Shown piece by piece: positions 51,601 to 60,600 of a stretch of DNA of 64,000 nt (position 1 is its first letter; each line of letters starts with the position of its first letter). Both the position numbers and the translations under genes were made by a program. The stretch is taken from positions 127,649,692-127,713,691 of the forward strand of contig OZ024823.1 of NCBI GenBank assembly GCA_964016985.1, in the 5' to 3' direction. The notes below the pieces were generated by a model that did not search any database, was not told where the DNA came from, and saw only the letters and a list, made by a program, of their open reading frames with translations. The DNA is from Anodontia alba. Its lineage: Eukaryota; Mollusca; Bivalvia; Lucinida; Lucinidae.

Positions 51601-54600
51601 AGTCTTAAAGGAAAGAACGTTCCTAAGGAACAAATTCTTTCCTTAAAGAGTAGGCCATATTTTCAGAAGGGCTCAATTTACAACAATGCAAACAGGAAGT
51701 CACAAATGTAGTCTCTATTGTAATAAAAGCGTGAAACGATACTACCCCCGCCATTATCGTGTCATGGAGAGATAACTCTCAAAAATTGATATAATGTACA
51801 CAAACTGCAATCCCAAACCAGCTCTTCAAAATATCAATGCACATTTCGTTTGTTGACAATCCGTTGGGATTTACTCAAGTTATTGTCCTGAACTGAAAAT
51901 GCCGGTGTGTTGCAGGTAGATAACTTGTGTCAGAATTGACGAAATTTGCCCATTTGCAAACCCAAACCAGATCTCTACAATATCAATGCACAAACCAAGT
52001 TTGGTGAAATTCCTTGAGATTTACTGAGGTTATTGTCCTGAAATGAAAATACGGATGTGTTTCAGGCAAGTAACTCTGTCAAAAATTGACAAAATTTGCC
52101 CATAAGCAATCCCAAACCAGATCTCTACAATATTAATGCATAAACCAAGTTCGGTAAAAATCCATTGATATTTACTCAAGTTATCATCCGGAAACGAAAA
52201 ATCAGATGTGTCATGGGCAGATAACTGTCAAAAATTGAAGAAAATTGGCCATTAGCAATCCCAAACCTGATCTCCACAATATCAATGCATATACCAAGTT
52301 TGGTGAAAATCCAGTGACATTTATTCAAGTAATCATCCGGAAATGAAAATACGGACAGACAGACGGATGAGACAGGCAGATGGACAGACACACTTACGAC
52401 CAATGTGAAACCATACTACCCTGCCACTATCTTGTGGCAGGGATTAAAAATGGCAGAAAATTTGGCAGGCATATTCATTCCCCTTAATGCCTGCTGTCTA
52501 GCCGCCTACTTCCAAAAATAATGATTAGGCTGCTCCCATCAGATGTAACATATACAAATTTGTGCAAACATCTGTCAAAGTGACCTCCTTTATTATCAGA
52601 CATACCCATATATCAAAGAAAATAAGGCTTCACATTTCAGGCTATACGTATAGAGACAATTTGCTTAAAATGTGAAGCCTAATTTCTCTGGAAAAATACT
52701 TCAGAAAATAATCACTCGTTAATTTTTGCTGTCTACTAAAAGCTCTAGATAAGGTGCTTTTTACAATTAAAAACTATAGATTTTTTTTTTCTAATTTCTC
52801 AGCAAAAACAATTTGTGTACACTTCTTTAGAGTGCACTTGGAGAAATACAAACTGAAAACCCATTATATCTAGAGCCATGTGACTCTTCCATATGTACAT
52901 GTACTAACCCATAGCCCTATGGTAGACAATCAGAAGCTGAGTAGAGAATCCAGCCATACACACAACAGGTCCAGGAACAGAGAACATTTCTTTCTGTACT
53001 CCAGCTACGGTAAAAAGCCTCACATTTCTGAGATCTGTGGCAGCAGCTACCCATCCCTCTCCCAGAGTTACTGCCTGTAAATAAACTCCATTTTTTTGTA
53101 CTGTATTTACATTATCATAGGTCTGTATTTACATTATCATAGGTCTGTATTTACATTATCATAGGTCTATCATAGGTATCATAGGTTTATCATAAGTATC
53201 AGGTAAATATTTTTCTTAATTCTCCTTGAAAACATATCGAGGGTTGAGCGCAAGACTGGCGTAAGTCAGATGGTTGTTTTTCCCCAAACCTAATCTCCTC
53301 ACCATGAAGGCGTTATGAAGATTACAACATTTCTTTCTGTAAACAATGAAAATTTAGGTGCCATTGCTCGTATGAGCAATGGCACCTAAATTTGCATTGT
53401 TTACAAAGGGGTCCAAGTTGCCCCTAAACAAGGGTTTCAAAAATATGTTTGAGTTACTATAGTCTTGCGCTCAACCCTCGATATGTTGTGGGTACTCATT
53501 AGAAGCACCTCGCCAAGTGCTTCTAATGAGTACCTACAACATATGTTTTCATGGAGAAATAAGAAAAAAATATCAATACTTTTGATTGAAAAAAAAAAAA
53601 ATCTTATCGAGAGCTATGGTTATGTGTTTGGACAGACAGGCATACCATACAACTATGAAGATACAAAACAAATTTTAGGACAAATATAGAATTTAAGTGA
53701 AAAAAATATTTAGATTCAAAAGGGTAAAGGTATTTCATGTTTTGATGGTTAAGTAAGAGAATATTTTGAGCACTCTGAGGTTTAATTTTTGCAGAATGCT
53801 TCAGTCAGGCTAGTTGGTCGCTGAACTATTTTCACGCTTTTATGAACTGTTCCTATGTACAACAGTCTTGGGAAATAAAGCAAAACTTTGTTCACTGTAT
53901 TCATAATTTGCTGAGTATGTTATAGTGACTACTATTTGTGAAAGGCCACCATGAAAATATCTGATTTTTATTTATTTTTTTTTTTTATGTGCATATGATC
54001 TGAAGATATGTTTCTTACAGAGCAGAAAAGAGAATGAATATTTTTGTAGCATTCCTCCACCTCCCTATATTAGAACTCTTTTTACCTATATTAGAACTCA
54101 CTATATATACCTAGTTTTCAACAGCTTTCAAAATATTTTGTCTTAAAATCAACACACATATACCCCGATGCTTCTAAAGAGTACCCACAACATATGTGAG
54201 AAAAACGATTTTCGGGATACCCCCTTTATTGTTTGTCTTCCAGTTGTATATTACCTGTATATCTTCTCCCTCAGGCATGGAGCTTGTCCATTCTTTGTTG
54301 TTGTCCCAGGAAGAAAAATGCATACAAGTCAACTTGCTAAAAAACAAAAAACAAAACTCCAGCACCGTGTTTATCCTAAATATCTGGACTGATATACCTT
54401 AACCATTAAGACTCTCTGAGATAATTCAGCAGACAACAAATTGATAGTATTTTTCCTGTTTCCCCAGAAAACAGGATTTATTTCATGCAGTTTATCTCCA
54501 TAGGAGACAATTTGCATGAAGTGTCAAAAATAAGAAAGAAATATTTCAGAATGTCATCTGCTGAAAATTTACCCAGCATGCTAAGCATCTAGTAAAATGG

Positions 54601-57600
54601 TGCAGACGCAAATCAAACTGCTCTTTGTTTAGGATCTGCACTAATTATCAGTTTACCAATGATATTTAGACACAATGCCAGGACCCAGTTGTTCAAAGCA
54701 TAGTTAGCTTAACCAGCTAATTAATGACAAATAAGTAAACTGTTGTAGCTAAGGTTTTTTGCTGCACAAATGTGAGAAGCTTTTTGCATTACAAAAGCTA
54801 CTCACATTTTTTCAGCAAAAAATATCTATATATTTGCCATCTTTCAAGTCAGAAATTTTAACATCACGTTATCTAACAACTTCATTATGTTTTGAAAAAT
54901 TGGGCTCAGGTGGCCAAATTGAACTTGTTAAATCTTAAAGGTAATCATGGTAACAGATTATGGCATCTGAATATTTAGGGCCAGTATGAATATATAATTC
55001 AATCTTTAAAGTTTAAATCACTACTACAGTCGTAGCATTTCATAAGATGCTTTTTTCAGCCATAAATTATTTTTTTCCCTTATTTCCATCACTAAAATAT
55101 ATGTTGTGGGTACTCATTAGAAGCGCCTCACTGAGGCACTTATAATGAGTGCCCACAACATATGTTTTTGTGCAGAAATAAAAAAAAATTACTTATCTGA
55201 TACACACTCTTAACTAGAGCTATGGCTACAGCAGACAACAATTAGTTTTTTTTTTCCATTTTTCATTGAAATAAGGCTTAAAGGAACCTACTATCCTTAA
55301 TAATTACTCTGCTCTTCATGCCATTCAAAATGATATTCTGCATGATGATGACCATGTTTGGTTAGCTTGGTTGGGGTTTCATGGCCCAGTCAACACTATT
55401 AAGATCATGTCCAGCTGGTCAGTTTACCTAACCACACTTTTACTGGGCAGTGGGCAGGTTTAGTCCTCTAAGCGGTTAACCAGTACCTGGGCACATTATT
55501 TTGCCAGAAACTGACAACTGCCCTTCTTGGATCAGCAGTACAAAGAGAATGACCCTAGAAAACATTTCATCATCAAGCTCCATGAAAGAATGTTGCTAGA
55601 CCAGGTCGGGATCAAACTCCCCGCCTCCTGATTGCTGGTTTGACACACATCAGACTGAGCCACCAAGGCCAGTATTATCAAGTTTCGAAAAAAGTGTTAT
55701 TTTGACCTCACAACCCCTGGCCCCACAAAAATCACTCCAAGAAAAAAACTTCTAGTTCTGCACTTGCCATTCAATTTGATATAATACATAACATTTTCTG
55801 AATAAGTGTAAGTTTGACCTTCATCCCTGCCCATCAATATCCACCAGCATCAACCCCAACGACTCCATGATTGTAATTGCAGTGATAGTGAATAACAGTT
55901 CCACTCCTCACAAAATTTGATTTGATATGCATCATGACCATGTTTGGAAACAGTGTACTAGTGACTCTCATTTCATGTGACCAGGGCTCTAGAAAACCGG
56001 AAAATAGGTGGTCTGAACCGAAAATAAGAATCTGGGACCGGTTTTAAACACCCAAGAACGCTAATAATTAGGTCCAACAGGGTCGCACCTTGAACCCCAT
56101 TTTTTCCCCAACCAACCAATTTTCACAAATCAATGATGTCTAAACAATCACAAACGGTCAAGTCTTCCCAAACTGATAACCTCTGCAAATCTTTTGTGCG
56201 ATATTATGGTAGTTAAACGGCTCTAAATGGTCATTTTCATGTATATTGGAGAGGGCAACTTATCGAAACATTGTCAGAAAATCACTGTCCTTCTTGCGGT
56301 AAACAAGCGATTAACATTAAATCATCAGTTATGGTAGTCTAATAATTGATCAGTTTGTGTGACACATGTAAAAACACTGAGACTGCAAAATACCAGGTGC
56401 AGTCGGCATGTCCAAAAGATCAAAGGTCATTTTAATCCCAACTGAGAGTGTTTAAAGAATGCACCGTTTGAATGCACCTGTTTTCCTCTACTTTTCTTTT
56501 TTTTTTTCAACACATTTTGCGGTTTGTTGGTCCCAGATTTCATAAATTAATTCCCAAATCAAGTAGGTCCTGATCAGACGTCACATATAACGGCGGCTGA
56601 TCTGGCCATTTTCTGGGTCATATTGTTTGCTTTTATTTTTTTTTTTACGGCCGAAACATGAGAGTATAATACTAGGTAGATTTCACAGTAAAAATGCACC
56701 ACTTGTGCTAAACAAAGATTGGTCAGTGCTTAAAATTTAAGCAGTCTGGTCAGATCCTGAAAACTGCGAAACTGCCCGTGGCACAGGCCTTTTTAGGTCC
56801 ATAAAAGTCACTTTGTTCCATCTCCTGTTTCCCACCATCTTCACACTTAAACACAAGACAGGAAACAGTTTTCTATAAATAGTTATCTAGGAAAACTCTG
56901 CAGTCAATTCATTATGGAGGTGGAATAACAACAAAATTGTTCTTTTTTTTTTTTTCTTTCTTTTTACACATTTATTGATGACACCATAATGTAGACACTT
57001 TACTGACTAACTATACACATATAACAAAGCAGCATCAAACATAGGTATGTGCATTTAAAACATGAAATTACTTATTTCATGTATAAACAAACACATGTTA
57101 GCCTGAGCAGACACCAGCTTTGATCATCCTCGTTACAGCATGGTTCGGTTAAGTAACACAGCCCGATGATTAGACCTGGACTTCCGTGTTATAACGGGGT
57201 TGAGGTGTATTATTTAAAAGGATTTATAAGACTTTGCAAATTGTCATTGTTTGTTTGTGTTGAGGTTTAAAGACCCAGTCAACCCAATGGGGTCATGTTG
57301 AGCGCGGTCAGTTTACCTAACCACATGTTTACTGGGCAGGCTTAGTCCTCTAAGCGGTTAACCAGTATTGTGCACATTCTTTCCCCAGAAACTGACAACT
57401 GCTCTTCTTGAATCAGCGGAAATTGTCATTAGTTTTCGTGACAGGTGATATTATATTTTCACTTTGGAAATTGGCTCATTGATGACATCATCGTCATCGG
57501 CTAGACCGAATCAGATTTCTGAATTTCTAGAGCCCTGCATGTGACCCAACCCCCTAGCCCCAGCCAGACCAAGAGACTACCGAAAGTGGTATCAACTAGT

Positions 57601-60600
57601 GTTGGGAATTGGCGGGCATTGCATAGTCAATCACTGACTTTGCAGAAGTAATTGATAATTGACTAACATGATAACTTTCATTAAACAACTCTGGATCCTA
57701 TTTTGCATTATATTCTGGTTATGGCCTCCTTTCAAAATTCTGATATAGTTTGGTTACAGAGAGAAATCCTACTTTGGTATCATGTTTACTGAAGATCAAA
57801 GTCGGGAATTTATTAGTGAAGCCCTTGGATTTTTGACAAAAGCGACCAAGTTTCGATGATAACTGATCACACTGGGACAGAACAAACCTGGGAATATCCG
57901 AATCTCCCTCACTCGCCAACAGCACAGCCTCGACTGACAGTGATGACATCGTATAGTTGTGGTTATTGGTGATATGCATTGCATGGTGTACAGAGGTATC
58001 GTGAAATTCAATGTCTACCGAGTTTTCTTCTTCGGAGTTATACTGTCGGACAATGCCAACATCATTCCATACCTGTGCAAAGAAAAGAACATACATGTAG
58101 CTCTAGATAAAAGGGTATTCAGATTTTATTTTTGTTTTGTGAATATAAATATCAGAGGAGTATTTGATAATTCTGGGATAAATTTCTTTAGTTCTGCATA
58201 AGAAAACTTAGTGCATACTCATTTGGAAAGCCTCACCGAGATGCTTCTAATGAGAACCCACAGCGAATTTTTTTATGGAAAAATTATCCCAGAATTATCT
58301 CCTAATATTCTTCTTTAACCTTCTGAAATATACATTCTGAGTACTCATTGTATTGCTTCAGAAAGGCAATTCTCATGAGTAGTAATGACATATGGTTTTG
58401 GTGAAAAATAAATAACATGGAATTTACCGAATGGCTATGTAGCGACTGCTACTGAGCTAAATGCAGACTAAAGATTGTTTGGCCAAGCATGAAAAGTAGG
58501 TCAAGGTCAGAAAGGGTCAATGGCACTGTGCAGGGTGCATCATGGTGTATGCATGTATGAAGTTTCATTAGCCTTAGAGCTTTGATGTTAGAGAAATGGA
58601 GCTAAACACAGACTTTAAGATTGGTGATGTCAACCCAAAAGATGATGCTTGATGATGTCTTCCCTGTGTCGCTCCTGCTTGCTAAAACAGTTGCATCAAA
58701 TAATTAAAAACTAGATCATCACGGCAAGCATTTTGAGCACTTTAGTGCTTGCCAATAACTGGAGTAACATTTGAAGTTTTAAGTGTCTTGATCCTTTAGA
58801 AAGCCAATATATAGGCCAATATACCTATGAAAGCTGAGAAACAAGCCTGACCGGAAAACCTGATCAGGTGTAAACTTTCGCAAAAGTAAAGTTTAAGGTG
58901 GCTGACACCTTTGGAAGTTGAGATCAGTCTGACCTCATGCTGATATCGCGATCAACAGTGAACAAGATGACTTTTGCCAGAGCAGGCCATAGAGATCTAG
59001 TTTTGTTAATTTTTTTTTTTTTTTTTTTTTTTGATTTTGGTTTTACGGCCCTTTCAAGAATATTTCACTTATATCGAGCCGATCGTTCATCGAAGGTGAG
59101 CGAAAACCGGAGTACCCGGAGAAAAACCAATTGACCATCCGTAAACAGAACTTGGCTTTCCCACATATGACCCGAGCTAGGCTCGAACCACAGCGGTGAG
59201 AAACCTAATGGATTAAGAGTCAACTCTCTTATCCACCAGGCTACGGGGGCCCGCTAGTTTTGTTAAAGGTCACCTGAGATGGTGGGATGCACATGTGACA
59301 GTTCATCACCGGCTTTCATAGGTGCCAGCTCTCTCAAAGTTTGAGAGAGCTGGCACCTATGAAAGCCGGTGATGAACTGTCAAAGTAACAGTTTTTCACA
59401 ATACATTTACTTATCATATTCTGTTTACAGTGTAATGTTCAAATTTTAGGATAAATATGGTAAGGAGTTAAGGTGTCCAAACATTTAGGGCAAATAACAA
59501 CAACAAAAAACATACCATAAACCTGCTAGACAAGTGTTCAGGGGTGGAGCCTGGTTGAAACGCCCTCTGCATCGGTGTAGGTTTAAATCCTTCCACATGG
59601 ATCGGAGGTTTAATGATCTTTTCTGATGCTACACTAGCATCATCGTCCACGTCAGAGGATACTTTACTCATGTCAGGAATACTGTCTGGAAATCAAAGAA
59701 AAACAAATTCAGTGGTTAGAATGAAGCCACAGCTCCACAGACCAGATATCAAGAGAACTGGAGTTATCCGAAACGTAAGTATTCAGACCAGACAGACCTG
59801 AACAAACACTTTAGACCCAGATCAGATGCCACAGAATGCACCATCGGATCAGGGTATAGACTGTGTGCATGTCATGCCGCCATTTTTAGGCATTTTAATA
59901 ATAGGCAGAAGCAAGAAAAATGCTGAATGGCATTATGGATGGGAATAAAGAAGAATATAGGCAACATATCACTTTAAAAAAAAGGTTAACCAAAAGGTAA
60001 ATCTCAGATGACTCCCGACGCCTGCCCGCTCGGACATCGCTATTTTAAAGGACAGAATTTTTCGTGAAAAAGAAATGTCCAAAAATGGACTTGTTCAAAT
60101 TCTAGGACAGTATGGCAAGGAGATGAGGTGTCCAAGTACTGAAGCTATATACAGAGCCCTGAAGATACATTTTATATTTTGATCAGTGTCTGCTCTGTTT
60201 GCTGTTCATCCTGCCTATTTTAATCACATTACCAGGTAGTCTAATGCACCTGTTCAAATTTTAAAAACCTGTTAAGGAGTTAAAATACCTAAAATTTATG
60301 GAAACCAGATGTTGGATTCTAAATACTCTTCTTCATTAAACCCTGACAAAAATGTTCGGTGTTTGAGTCCATTGTCTGATTACACCTTTTTTCTAGCTTT
60401 TCAACGGCCAAACCCGATTCTACTGACTGCACATCAAGTATGTTTTTGATGAGAAATGAAAAGAAATATTTTTATTTTCTTTTTCTCTTTTGTTTCATCC
60501 TGACATAAACAACAGTGACATAAATAACAATGCTATTATATATTAATCTGCAGCAAATGTGTAAATAAACATTGTTGGTAAAAGTTTCCTCAGACATTTT

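Noticed and set aside
21699..54909. Assigning family D to hAT because its ends read CAGGG
   Set aside because: I compared flanks of all six copies and saw no consistent 8-bp duplication, so the superfamily is left open.
57719..57887. Extension of the WDHD1 frame beyond 57888
   Set aside because: The open frame continues, but the GTTTGT donor at 57882-57887 gives the phase and homology (AG|C, SKLTC) demanded by the next exon; the downstream part has no similarity to AND-1.
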